64,000 bases of DNA from Taiwanofungus camphoratus (GCA_003999685.1 CP021231.1:62001-126000); one strand, 5' to 3'. Shown: positions 10,240-21,737, counted from the first letter of the stretch. Program-made: numbers and translations. Notes: a model not told the origin generated them from the letters alone.

Positions 10240-13200
10240 ATGCTGCGCCGTTTGCTCGCGTCCTCGCTCCTCGTCCTCCCCGTCTTTGCCGCCTCTGCAG
10301 ACGACTGGCGCAACAGGTCAATTTACCAGGTGAGCCCCGCCTTCCGTCTCGAGCACAGTGCTGTCAGCAACACCGCCCATCGCTGCTGTTGATTGCTGGA
10401 TACGCTCTGGCACGCGAGTGCGTATCGGGAAGAGAGAGTTGGCTCTCGCGCGTTTGGCAGTCATCCATCACACGGTCCGTCGTACGCGAGCAAATCCGAA
10501 CTCGTGCGCTTTCGAATATCCCCCCTTTGTCGTCTAGGTGAAAATTGGCGTTGCAGGCTTGTTGCAGGCCTGTATGCAGTCTCAGCAGTGGCCGCCCTGT
10601 CTGCTTATAGGCCCCTTCTGTATGCTCTTCCACTCTATCTCCTGCTCTACCGGCGCGGTCGATGGTCCAAGCTGCGCATAATGCTGCAGGCTGACATTTA
10701 TGGTCGTGCCAAGTGCGCTGAACAACCACCTGTCACGTCTGGCGCCCTCCGGTCGATGCTGGTGGTCAGGATAAGCCTGTGCTGTTTTGCACACTGTATG
10801 CCGCTGCTGCACAAACAGCACAGTTTCATAGTTGCTCCCTACCGTACACCAATGGTGCATGATTATAGGCAGTAAGGGCCCCTCATTGCTGACTCAGTAT
10901 TCAAGCGTTATCTGCACTCAATGGTGTCCTACAGCATGATGCATTTCGTCCCATGTTCGTTCGGACTGGCAGAGGCCTGGGCAGCTTTAACAGGACCGCT
11001 ATCTTTCTGCGAGGATTATCCGGCGCGGACCACAAATCTGCTATTTCTATCCATCAAATCGGACCTTGTCGTACAGGTCAACCAGTTCCGCTCATACACC
11101 TTATGTTCTACTGCATGCTAGCGTGTTTAACATGATTCTGTGGTGTTCTCCGGTCTCGCTCTGGCCGCTCTTGATCAGTGGAGTTGCTGATAGGTCTGGT
11201 AGCTTGTGACAGATAGATTCGCAACCTCGGATGGCTCTTCCCCTGCGTGCGATACCTCCGACCGTATTTATTGCAATGGCACCTGGCAGGGTGCCATGAG
11301 CAAGCTTGATTACATACAAAACATGGGATTTGACGCCATCTGGATCTCCCCTATCGTCGCCAACGTCGAGGCCACTACCGCTGAGGGTCAGGCATACCAC
11401 GGGTATGTGTCGCTATTCTTGTCGTACTTTCCGCACCGCTCATCTTCATTGCCGTCTGTGGCGCCTCAGCTATTGGACACAAGACCAAAACGCACTCAAC
11501 TCGCACTTTGGATCCGCGGACGACTTGAAAGCGCTTGCATCGGCGCTGCACTCGCGCAACATGTACCTGATGATCGACGTGGTGGTGAACCACATGGCGG
11601 CGACGCAGAACCCGCCGAGCTACTCTGCGTTCACGCCGTTCAACGCGCAGTCGGACTTCCACCCGGAGTGCTGGATCACGGACTACAACAACCAGACGAA
11701 CGTGGAGCAGTGCTGGCTGGGGGACAACAACGTGCCGCTCGCGGACATGGACACGGAGGACGAGAACATCGTCAGCTTTTTCAACGGGTGGATCAAGGGC
11801 CTCGTCGGGAACTACTCCGCGGACGGCGTGCGCATCGACACGGTGAAGCACGTGCGGAAGGACTTTTGGCTCGGCTTTGCGAGCTCGGCGGGCGTGTTCA
11901 CGATCGGCGAGGTGCTCGACGGGGACGTCAATTATGTCAGCCCCTACACGCGTGCGTATACGTTCCCTCCCTGCACCATGCACCAAGCGCCAATCCGACG
12001 CGTGTTCCCACAGAGGTCATCGACAGCGTGCTCGACTACCCGACGTTCTACCCGCTCACCTCCGCGTTCGTCTCGACCTCGGGCAACCTGTCGGCGCTCG
12101 TCGCGGCGGTGCAGCAGGCGCAGGCGTCGTACAAAAACGGCGAGTTCATGACGGGCTCGTTCCTCGAGAACCAGGACAACCCGCGCTTCCAGAGCCAGAC
12201 GCAGGACCAGGCGGTGCGTCGCTCGTTGTTTCGGTGATGTGAATGCCGGCGACGGATGCTGACGTGGGTTATCGTGCGCGCAGCTGGTCAAGAACGCGAT
12301 GACTTGGCCGTTCATCCAGGACGGCGTTCCCATTCTCTACTACGGTGCGCCTGCATGCTGCTGTCATCCCCTGTCGAGCTCTCACCTTGTCGTGTGACTG
12401 CAGGCCAGGAGCAGGGCTACACGGGCGGCAACGACCCCGCGAACCGCGAAGCGTGAGTGGATGTCGCCAGTTTCACCTGCGTGGGGTCCTCAGAATGTGG
12501 TCCGGATCGTGTAGGCTGTGGCTCTCTGGCTACGTGGAGGATAAGCCACTCGTCAACCACGTCAAGTCGCTGAATGCCGCGCGCAAGGCTGCGATCGCCG
12601 CAAACAGCAGCTTCCTTACTACCCCTGTTAGTCTCCTCTATGACAACCACTTGCCATCCTCCCCCTTTTTTCCTCCCTCCCCCTTTCTCCTCCACGGTTA
12701 CCCACGAATGACCGTTTCTCCCCCGTGCTGACTCGATGCTGACGCAACTCGGCCACGCCCACAGCTCAAGTTCCTCCAAACCACCGGCGCGATCTCCACG
12801 CTCGCCGTGAGCAAGCCGCCGCTTCTCGTGCTGCTCACGAACGGCGGGAACGCGTCGTCGCCGCCGTGGAACGTCGCCGGCGCGGGGTACCAGCCGAACG
12901 AGGCGCTCGTCGAGGTGCTCACGTGCACGCAGCTGAGCGCGGACGGCGGCGGCGGCGTCAGCACGCACGCGCAGGGCGGCATGCCGCAGGTGCGTCTTCT
13001 TCGCCCTCACAGCGGGTATAGGCAGCTTCGGAGACGGCTCATGTTTTTTTTTTTCCTTTTTTTTTTTTTTTTTTTTTGGTGCAGGTCATCTTGCCCGCGT
13101 CTGCGCTGAACGGCTCGGGCAGCCTGTGCCCGAGCCTCGCGAGCACGAAGGGGAAGGGTGCCCAGGCGTCGTCGTCTTCGTCGGTCCTGCCCGCGCTGCC

Positions 13201-13252
13201 GTTCGGGGCGGCGCTCACGGCCGGAATGCTCTCCTTGGGGTTCTTCGCTTGA
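10240..13252 (+). CDS. GH13 alpha-amylase, secreted, probably GPI-anchored
   Basis: Nine exons: 10240-10329, 11203-11402, 11470-11951, 12014-12213, 12284-12344, 12404-12452, 12515-12626, 12765-12989, 13085-13252; 528 residues. Exon 1 encodes a signal peptide ([20 protein letters not shown]) and the Taka-amylase-like start [12 protein letters not shown]13 regions are clear: DVVVNHM (region I), [10 protein letters not shown] with the nucleophile Asp near 219, GEVLDGD with the acid/base Glu near 243, and ENQDNPRF with the transition-state Asp near 312. In region IV the His usual before that Asp is Gln, as in some GPI-anchored amylase-like proteins with altered activity. The C-terminus is Ser-rich then hydrophobic ([17 protein letters not shown]), a GPI-attachment pattern. 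It likely acts on starch or, if like Aspergillus Agt proteins, on wall alpha-glucan at the cell surface. Intron 1 is 873 bases, far longer than the others. Confidence 0.9.
13044..13078 (+). repeat. Poly-T tract in amylase intron 8
   Basis: A near-pure T run of about 35 bases broken only by CC, just before the acceptor GTGCAG. It acts as an extreme polypyrimidine tract. Its length is likely variable between strains and in assemblies. Confidence 0.8.
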
Positions 13253-13705
13253 GCGCGCTGTAGCGGAGGGCGTGTTGTTCGCCGTGGGCAGCTTGGCGCG
13301 GACTCGGACTCGGGACTCGGACGCGCTGCATCCTGGAATACTGGTGGTGGAGGGGATGCGGTCTTGGCTTATGGGAGTTACGGGATGGATCCTTGGCGTG
13401 TCTGATGACTCGCACGGACACACTTTTTTGAATACTGTATGTGGACTCGTCGGTTTGTATAGCGCAGACGCGTGCATCTATCTATCTGTCCCCTGGTTTG
13501 GTATTATTTACTCGTAATGGACACTGGGTGTTGTAACCGAGTAGCTCGAACACGCCCTGCACAGTTCTACGTAATAAGACGATAAGACTGGAGTACGATC
13601 GACAAAGCGCTACAAGCGCATCAAATACGTGTTTCTCTATGAAACGACTGCGATGTACTCAGTAGCCCATTACAAGGGGAAATGGCATCGGGAGCTTCCC
13701 TCGGC
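13253..13705. other. Intergenic between converging amylase and SDR genes
   Basis: About 450 bases holding the two 3' UTRs. No RNA gene or repeat seen. Confidence 0.6.
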
Positions 13706-14876
13706 TCACACGCTGCCCTCACCGCGGACATGTCTGTGTTCGCGGAACATCCCGTTGTCCTGGGGACCTACCGAGTCGATATACTTCAGCAGCGCCGCGA
13801 CCGATTGCGCCGGGGACAGAGCCGGCACGGCGTAGTCAAGGCCCCCGAGAGCCTTGGTGAACTGCGCCATTTCCCTCTCGCGGTCCTCGCCGTTCGCTGC
13901 ATCGCGGCAGGCCAGTCAGCAGCGCGGCCCGCGGCCCCCCCCCCCCCCCCCCCCCCGTGCGTGCAAGTCAAATACGGGGTTGGTGTGGCTCACCGGTGGC
14001 GGACACGTCCACGAGCCCGGGGCTCAGCGCGACGACGACGAAGCCCTCGTCCTGCAGCAGCGCGCCGTACTTTGTCGCGACCATGTTCGTCGCGGCCTTG
14101 GTCGTCCCCGTACGCCGCCATGCCCGCGAGGCGGGTCTGGGTGCACCCAGTCCGGGCAGCCGCCCTCGCTCGCTGCCGATGACGGCTATCTTCTTGGTGC
14201 TGCCTTTGCGGAGGAGCGGCAGGAGGGCGTTGAGGGAGTGTGTCACGCCCAGGACGTTCACTTTGAACTGTGCCGCGGTGAGCCGGCGCCCGAGCGGGGA
14301 AGCGGATCGGGGCTCGCTCACTGATTGTACGAACTCGGCGTCGAGCTCGTCGTCGTTCGCGCTACCGGGGAAAAAAAAGGAAGAAGAAGATGCTGAGCAA
14401 AGAAAAGAAGAGGACGCCGGAGCCGGCGCTCGGTACACACTAATCGTCCAGTCCCTTGTACATATTGGCGATCTCCATCCGAGCGGCGTTGTGGACGAGG
14501 ATGTCCAGACTGCCGCCCGTGATCTTGGTGATGTCGGCCGCTGCGGCCTACAACCCGTTTCTGTCAACACTTCGAAAAACAATAAACAGCCACCCCGATA
14601 TAGCAGTGTGCGCCGCTACCTTGAGTGCTGCATGATCGACCACGTCCGCTTCCAGGACATGTACGTTCCGGCGACGGGCGGCGAGAGACGACAGGTACGC
14701 AGAACTAGCCTTGTTCCGCACCAATACGCATACCACGTTGTTAGGGTCGCTGGACTGAAACGGCAGGCAGCGGTGAGAACAGCACGCAGGACGGTGCCTG
14801 ATGGTATACGTACGAGCTGGCGCACGAATTCCAGACCGACACCCCTAGAACCACCGACGACGGCGTACGAGGGCAT
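13706..14876 (-). CDS. Short-chain dehydrogenase/reductase (NAD(P)-dependent), active-site region disturbed
   Basis: Six exons on the minus strand: 14876-14814, 14754-14620, 14547-14441, 14361-14322, 14267-13994, 13896-13706; 269 residues. It starts MPSYAVVGGSRGVGLEFVRQ, a Rossmann glycine motif (GGSRGVG). VHVLEADVVD and LDILVHNAA follow the classical SDR order, then FKVNVLGVTHSLNALLPLL and a late VVVALSPGLVDV. The YxxxK motif is odd: the open frame reads RRTGTTKAATN, so the catalytic Tyr is missing, while a neighbouring frame reads GMAAYG just before TTKAATN. Between about 14120 and 14175 three one-base shifts that add up to a codon would explain this; they could be real or sequence errors in GC runs. 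Intron 5 carries a 22-base G run. Substrate unknown. Confidence 0.72.
13935..13956. repeat. 22-base homopolymer C run
   Basis: Uninterrupted C on the plus strand (G on the coding strand), within SDR intron 5. Likely hypervariable and a sequencing hazard. Confidence 0.9.
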
Positions 14877-15745
14877 GCTTGCAGCTCGTATGTCAACGAC
14901 TCGTACTCGTTCTCGTTCTCGTCCCAAAGGATGGACGAACGGACGGACGGCCCTCGTTCCTTTTATGCACCGGTGGGCACCATGCTCGATGGCAGGATCC
15001 TGCGGCAAGAGAACGCGCAAGCTCCTGCGCCGACTCGAGGTACATATGGCTGCCGCCTCGTGGGAGGAAATGGGGCGAGAACAATCCCGGGGACGCTCCA
15101 GTAGTCACATACGACCTCGCACTAACATGACAAAGACGATCGGATGCATATGTGGGGGCTTGCCAAGAAGGAAGGCTAGATAGAGTGCGCCAAGGCCCGG
15201 CCGCAGCTGTAGAATGGGACCAAGTGTAGGTCAATGACCCACTCGCTACCAGGCAGGACCGTGAAAAGACGGACGGCTATTTGCTTACGGACCGCGCTTC
15301 GTCACGTAGGAGCTGGCGCTTACAGTCCCTGGAACATACGCGTACTCGAAGCAGACAAAGCAGGGTTCCGAATCAAGTAAGGTCCGTCTCGTCCAGATTC
15401 TACCGCATCACGTAAATTGGCAGGGAAAGACACGAAAAAGGATGCACTTTGCGAATCGACGTATTTTAGAAACCCGTCTACAGAGTTTTGTTATGGATGT
15501 GTTTTCAAACAAAACTGTGTATAATTGATTTCTTGTTTTCTGCCATGTTAAAGTGCCATTAGATTTCTCAACTTTGGACTATGCATCCCGATATGGAAGG
15601 TGCAGTGGAACTGGCCAATAGGAGCTCATATAGTAGTCACAGCTCGTCACAAACCACGTGATGTGGTAGAACCTGGACGAGACCGACCTTATCATCATGG
15701 GGTGCTGCTAGTATAGCACGTGGCTAGCTGCACTGTTTACACTCG
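14877..15745. other. Intergenic, no gene seen
   Basis: SDR upstream region. It is GC-rich near the gene and AT-rich further out. A short imperfect inverted repeat (arms 15480-15492 and 15508-15520) is present. Confidence 0.5.
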
Positions 15746-16350
15746 AACCATCGATGCCAGGATCGAGTGAACGGCAATGCGGGTTTCTTGTTGACGCGAT
15801 ATCCATACCCTCAGAGCTTGTCGACGGGACCCATCTTGGCAGCGCTCAAAGAGATCGCTACAACGCATGGCTCTCAGATGCATGAACGAGCTACCGGGTC
15901 TTTTCAGAGCCCCGCTGATGATATTTGGGCTAGACGAAGGGTCGTTCCAAGAGCCCATTCCAGTGATCATCGACATCCTTCAGCGCTTCTCTGCTCGCTT
16001 TCCAAAATTGCACACAATTCGATTAATACCAATCGATGAATGTATTGCAAATACACGAGATCCTAGAGACAATACCCCTCGCTACATTCAAGCATGTCTA
16101 CTTCAAAGATCTTGGTTCTCGCGTATATGCCCTGATTGTCACTCTGACCGAACAACAGTTAGGAGCAGGCGTTCGCTTTCCCAGAATGGTTGTGCTGAAG
16201 ATACACTCTAGTCAATCCGGCATTCTCGTCGATCTGCTCCGCCAAGTGGTATATACACGGCGCTTAGCAGGAATTATTGCAGGACATCATGTTGAATTTC
16301 AAACACGGGTCGGCCTCCAGGGGGTGCCGGTAGACGTCCATTCGGCGTGA
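15746..16350 (+). pseudogene. Possible decayed F-box/LRR-like gene remnant
   Basis: Several overlapping plus-strand frames carry leucine-rich, helix-and-strand text like basidiomycete F-box proteins: LPGLFRAPLMIFGLDEGSF, IIDILQRFSARFPKLHTIRL, ILETIPLATFKHVYFKDL and RFPRMVVLKIHSSQSGILVD. They lie in different frames, and I found no set of GT-AG introns that joins them. No F-box itself is visible. It is best read as a broken relic; a functional gene with unusual splicing remains possible. Confidence 0.3.
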
Positions 16351-17193
16351 AGAAAATAGGAGATGGTTCTCTAAGAACCTTCGAAAATTTACATGGGTTT
16401 CGGATTCGATACCGCTACACCATTGGAGCGGACAAACGGTGCTGGAAAGCTCTGTCAAGGTGACTTGCAACCTCGAATGACCTGCCACAGATCAATTCCT
16501 GTAAGTCATCATAGCGGACGTTGTGCCTTTCCCTCACCAACTATGTTATCTTGTTGATCGTCCTAGTATTCCCATCTTTATAAAATATAATCGACGTCGG
16601 TCATCTGTACAGCTGGCGACGGCGACGTATCCAGCCTACCACGGAATACGAAATTCTCGCAGTCTCCCTAAATTCATCTCCGTCATACGACTGGACGCCC
16701 ACCTTATCAATAAGACAGCAATGAGCATACATGCCTATGTTCTTAGCTCTGTTACTTGAGTCTTATATTGTGACTGCGGCTTCGCATAGCTTTCTTTGAA
16801 GGTGAACTATCGTGAGTGCACACAACCCCGTCTTGAATCCATGATGAGTTCCAACTACTCATTTTACTACTTTCAACACTCCCATGGTCAGGAATTGCCT
16901 AGGTAAGTCAAAGAATTGCCCATATGACTGAAGTCCTGGACCAGCCTGAATTCCGATAGCGTGACCAAGATCCCATTCCACTGGCAGTATGACCTTGATG
17001 CATGTATCAGTGGTTCCGAGCACAAAGTAATCTACCATGTTTTGTGTTGTGCAGGTATCACGGACGATGCAATCATTAGACATGCCTAAACTAAATACCA
17101 CTGTCTTATGTAACAAATGGCTACGGAAAAAAAAATGCAGAGTCAATAGCACTGTACTAGAGCAATGCAGATGCAGGTCGGAGGAAGCGTTTG
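16351..17193. other. Intergenic, no gene seen
   Basis: About 840 bases downstream of the ERG27 stop. Only short frames without motifs. An A-run near 17128 lies downstream of the ERG27 stop. Confidence 0.5.
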
Positions 17194-18824
17194 TCATGAT
17201 GCACGTTCCGTAGCCCCGTCCGCGCTAGCGTCATCGCACCCTTCTGCTCCCAGAAACGTCTGGTATAGCCGCTCACATTGCTCGACCAATCGCGCACCTT
17301 CGTCTGGGTGCTCGTCCCATTCCGTAATTCCCTCGATCCCAATACCCTCGGTGCCCCACCTGTCGTTGATGGCACTGAATTTAGGGAACTTTGGGGGGGT
17401 CGGCTCGGATGAGGACGCGGCAGGAGCAACGGAAGGGATGTAGGCGGAAGGCACAAGGGAAATGTGCACGGCAGCTACTGCGGCCTTATATAACGAGAAG
17501 AGGACATGTGGAGACCCGAACAGCCGGCACTACCGGCGAGACAGAACGTCAGTGAGACACGAGGAGCTGACATAGCAAAACATCAAGGTTACGGGGAGGG
17601 GTGGACGTGTCCACTTACGATGTGGAAGAAGAGCAGCATCAAAAGCTCTAATGGCCATGGCTTGAGCAACGTCGCCGCCATGTTCGTTGCAGTGATCCCA
17701 GGAGAAACAAGGAAATGCTGAACCTCGGCGACCCGAGCATCGCGCTCGGTTTCACGGCGCTGTTGCTCTCGGCGTGAAAGCTCCATGCAAATCAGATCCA
17801 CCTGGAATTTTGACGCTTGATACGATGCACATGTCTTTATCAGTTGCCAGTCGTCTACGGGGTCGTAAGTAGGAAGGGTATCTATGGAGGACATCCAGAG
17901 CACTCGAGCCGGTGACCTGGAGGGTATCGAGTCGGTCCGCGAGGAGTATGATGATAAAAGTGGCTGAAGGGCGCGATACTGTGGCCATTAGAAAAACCAT
18001 AAGCACAGAACGACAAGCAAGGCAGGAGGTCAAAGCGTAGGCATGGGAAGCTGGGGGCCTGGAGAATATAGGACATACAAGGACATAGTGGCCGAAAACA
18101 TTGCACTGCCAGACGAATCCAAGATTGTCCTTGCTAATAGCTCCGTTGGTCTGGACATTGAATGCAGGATGTCTTACTGCCAGCAAGGGGGATTCTAGGC
18201 ATTGGCGGAAAAATATGAGATAGTCAATATGACTGTATGTGGCAACGCCAGCGTTGCAAATTAGATGCGAAATGTATGGGTACCTTCAATCGTGGCGTGA
18301 GATAAAGTCAAAAGGACGGTGCACGATATGTGCTGTAGAACGCACTTCTGTGAAATTTCCTTTCCGAAATGCAGGACGCTGTGTATGTCACTCAAGTCCA
18401 ACCGGTGTATCTGAATTTGGAGGTTTGTGCGAAATTCGACTGCGTAATGGTAGGACGGAGTACGGTTGTTTATCTTGGCGATGTGGGCATCCAAAAGACC
18501 ATACAGTTTTGTCCGGGCAGCTTCAGCGCGGCCCACGTCTCGACAGGCCATAATGATCGTCACTCCGGCCGAACACGACTCGAAGGCGCCGAATTGAGCA
18601 CCAGCTTTCTCATCTGGTAACAAGGAGGTGAAGTAAAATGAAGCGTCAGGCGGAGCAGGTTGAGAAAGCTGGACCAGGAAACGATGACATATGCCGAAGC
18701 CTATCCCGCTGTAAAGCCATCAGGTCCTGATTTGACGAAGGCGAGACAAGGTTAACTGAACCTACGCATTCGCGCCAGTGATTACTATGATGAGACGTTT
18801 GTGTATCTTTTGACAACCGACCAT
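17194..18824 (-). CDS. ERG27: 3-keto-steroid reductase of ergosterol synthesis
   Basis: Five exons on the minus strand: 18824-18766, 18708-18346, 18283-18079, 17978-17619, 17529-17194; 440 residues. The Rossmann start is LIIVITGANAGIGFG. Family landmarks follow: TIIMACRDVGRAEAARTKLY, IQIHRLDLSDIHSVL, YPYISHLICNAGVATYS, NVFGHYVL, RVLWMSSID, the catalytic SYQASKFQVD (YxxxK), and VSPGITATNM. Length, the insert after the nicotinamide site and the C-terminal ECW-like helix (LVEQCERLYQTF) match fungal Erg27. The enzyme reduces the 3-keto group during C-4 demethylation at the ER or lipid droplets, with Erg25 and Erg26. A hydrophobic stretch near residue 325 (LELLMLLFFHI) could dip into the membrane. 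The gene is divergent from a SIT4-like phosphatase, with 788 bases between start codons. Confidence 0.92.
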
Positions 18825-19612
18825 GGCCGTTAAATACACAAAATTCGGTTCCTGGTCAAACGCCGTGTAACGGCGTGAGTAGACTAGACGAAGGCTCTTT
18901 TTGAGAATGTATGATCCTATTTGGCTTATATCGGATGATTCGGATCTGTCTAAGTAGTCCTGATGTTCATTTCCGCCTGCTTACGGTGAGCTTAAGTATG
19001 TGTACCATTTTCGGGCTCCCCACCGAAGTGCAATGTAGTGTTTCAGTATTCAATCCTGAGGCTCAACTTAACTAGCCATTCTACCCACAAAGATATATTT
19101 TTGCACGGACACGGAAAAGGTGAGGATTAACAACATTCGGAAAGACAAGTCAGAATCCGTATGGAGGCCTACAATGATGTCTAGAGTGCACTGTACCCAA
19201 AATTGCCAGGGTGGGTGGCCTAAGGTAGTTGTCATCCGAATGAATGTTTCCTTGATACGCAACTTTTCACGTTTCTGTGAATGAATTCAACCAGTAGCCT
19301 CAGTATTTAGCAATTGGTCGGAATCAATCCGGTAAGGTTGTCCAAAAAGGACCACGACAGAAAGAAGTTTAAATAATGAAATCACCTGTACGAACGAGGC
19401 GAGATGCCGCGTCCGACTTTGACGCCATTGGCAACTCTGCGCTACGCCTCATATTGTGCACACCCCATTTTGCTTTCGGCAAACCTGTCGAAGTAGCTGT
19501 CTTTCCTACCACAATCGCGTGCATGGTAGACGACCATTGATTTCTACCAGTCACCCCCCTAGGAACCTATAACATCGTCTCCTGAAACGACTACCGAGGT
19601 TCACCGGCTGCT
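18825..19612. other. Shared divergent promoter region, ERG27 / SIT4-like
   Basis: 788 bases between two start codons pointing away from each other. No gene-like frame. No obvious sterol element was identified by eye. Confidence 0.5.
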
Positions 19613-20929
19613 ATGCCTCTGTTCGAACCAGACAAATGGATAGAGCAGCTCATGGAGTGCCAATATCTCGCCGAAGCCGACATGAAGGCATTGTGCGAAC
19701 GTGTGCGCTCGATTTTGATGGAGGAGTCCAACATTCAACCCGTCTCAAGTCCTGTGACAATATGTGGGGACATTCACGGGCAGTTCTGGGATCTTTTGGA
19801 GCTGCTTCGCAAAGGGGGGGAAGTGCCTGAGACGAGTTATATATTTATGGCACGTATGTGTTCCTCAACGTGTTTCGAGAGTGCCGCTCAGACCCGAGTA
19901 GGGCGATTTTGTGGATCGAGGTCATTACAGTCTCGAGACTGTTTCGCTGCTGTTAGTACTGAAAGCGAAGTGAGCAAATCTATTTGGTAACTTGTTTTCT
20001 ACGACACGCAATCAATGTCCATTTGGTCAGATTCCCGGAAAAGGTGACACTGTTACGCGGGAACCATGAGAGCAGGCAGATTACACAAGTATACGGTTTT
20101 TATGGTAAGCGTAGCTTATAAAGAACTCGTATTATTGGGAATGACTAGGAGATCGGGGGTAGACGAGTGTCAGCAGAAGTATGGCAGTGCACTTGTATGG
20201 AAGGCATGTTGTAGCGTATTCGATTACTTGAACTTGGCTGCAGTGCGTTGAATTCGCTTCCCTGCGCATCCTATTCGTTGACTTCTGTCCAGATTATAGA
20301 TGGTGAAACACTATGTGTTCATGGAGGGCTATCACCGGATATCCGAACGTTAGATCAGATACGGGTATTGTCGAGGGCACAAGAGATTCCTCACGAGGGT
20401 GCATTTTGTGGTGTGTACTAGTTATAAGTGACTACCTTAAGTCAATTTTCTGACTCGACGTAGATCTGATGTGGTCGGATCCGGATGACATTGAGAATTG
20501 GGCAATCAGTCCCCGAGGTGCAGGCTGGCTATTTGGTGGCAGTGTTACAAGAGAAGTGATTCTGGCTAAATCAGCGCGAGTATCAAATGTCTGACATAGA
20601 ATACCTCCAGTTTAACCATGTCAACTCCCTGCAATTGATCGCCCGTGCGCATCAATTGGTACAAGAGGGTTTCAAGTACATGTTTGACGAGCAATTGGTC
20701 ACCGTCTGGTCTGCGCCTAATTACTGTTATCGGTGCGGAAATATGGCATCCATTTTGACCATTCGTGAAGACGGAGGAAGAAATTTCACTGTGTACGAAG
20801 CTGCGGAAGAGAATGAGAGGGATAAAGGCATGCAGAAGCAACGAAAAATGGTAAGTCTAATTTGGCTTGCTCTCCGTATGCAGAGCTTACTGATCTGTGT
20901 ATTAGGGGAATATGTCATATTTCGTGTAG
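19613..20929 (+). CDS. SIT4: PP2A-family Ser/Thr phosphatase catalytic subunit (SIT4/Ppe1/PP6 type)
   Basis: Eight exons: 19613-19849, 19902-19969, 20031-20104, 20163-20242, 20293-20410, 20464-20555, 20611-20850, 20906-20929; 310 residues, normal for the family. Metal-site motifs are intact: [21 protein letters not shown], then [33 protein letters not shown] and [11 protein letters not shown]. Ile-Gln-Pro after [13 protein letters not shown] and [10 protein letters not shown] favour the Sit4/Ppe1/PP6 branch over PP4 or PP2A. It would act with SAPS-type regulators in cell-cycle and TOR signalling. The C-terminus reads SYFV rather than DYFL. Intron 1 starts with GC, not GT (GCACGT...GTAG); only this choice keeps the frame of MGDF. 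Confidence 0.88.
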
Positions 20930-21556
20930 CCCGATTCTTGTTGTGTAGGATTCTATCGACTTGTTTGAAACTCTAAGCTTACCTGTAATCATCAAATGTT
21001 CCTGGGCTGCACGATGATGTCGTTCATCATTTAGGCCTTGAGCATGCGCCCGTTCACTGTGTCACATAACGATGCGCCTATCGCGGTATCGGAATATTTG
21101 GCAGCGTTTTCGATCCCACACCACGCGCGATTCCCTGAAAACGGCATTGCACATCTTCTAGCCTCAGAATGCGGATATAATCTAAACCAGCGTTGACGAA
21201 TGGGATTGATTAGGTGGTGTCGACTGATAGTACCTAGACGAAAGTAAGTTCAAAGCAATGTGACCAGATTGGTGTCAGTCACTGGAGAAATATGCATGAG
21301 CGGTAACTTTCATCAGAAACCAGGTTTCTAGCTTTGATACATGAAGGTTCCTGAATTATGCATGTCGACGTCTTGTAGCAAGGTGGTTGTTCGTCATCCC
21401 AGTCAATGTCGGTGATGGTGAGAAAATGCGAAAATATTGAAGCCTAGGCATTGTCCTTCTAATTCGTGAACTTAGTCATCTTATTCACGTCCAAAACGCT
21501 GGCGCAAGTAGAATATTACGGGAAAACATTGCTATGCTCGAGTACATTTGAAGATA
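20930..21556. other. Intergenic, no gene seen
   Basis: Phosphatase 3' UTR and AT-rich spacer up to the MITE. No motifs in the short frames. Confidence 0.5.
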
Positions 21557-21735
21557 CAGTCAACTCCCTCTTAACCCATACCCTCTCGGTGGACGCCGCA
21601 AGCTATGAGTTATCAAGGAGTATGGGTTGTGGGGAGGACTACCACACCCCGCGAACCAACTTGGTGGATCGAGAAACCTATGGGTTTAAAGGGAGTATGG
21701 GTTATGAGAGGTATAGGTTAAGAGGGAGTCGACTG
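21557..21735. mobile_element. 179-bp MITE, TA-flanked, Tc1/mariner (pogo-like) type
   Basis: The ends are imperfect inverted repeats of about 30 bases: CAGTCAACTCCCTCTTAACC at the left and CAGTCGACTCCCTCTTAACC on the opposite strand at the right. TA lies directly outside each end (21555-21556 and 21736-21737), as in TA-targeting Tc1/mariner elements; CAGT ends suggest the pogo branch. There is no coding capacity. Inside, the string AGTATGGGTT occurs twice (about 21619 and 21690), so the element has internal subrepeats. No second copy was noticed in this window. Confidence 0.72.
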
Positions 21736-21737
21736 TA

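Noticed and set aside
13957-15183. 408-residue plus-strand frame
   Set aside because: Shadow opposite the SDR gene; the minus strand has the family motifs and splice sites.
15480-15520. Inverted repeat around 15493-15507
   Set aside because: Imperfect 12-13 base arms in AT-rich DNA, no TA or TSD flanks; chance or minor hairpin.
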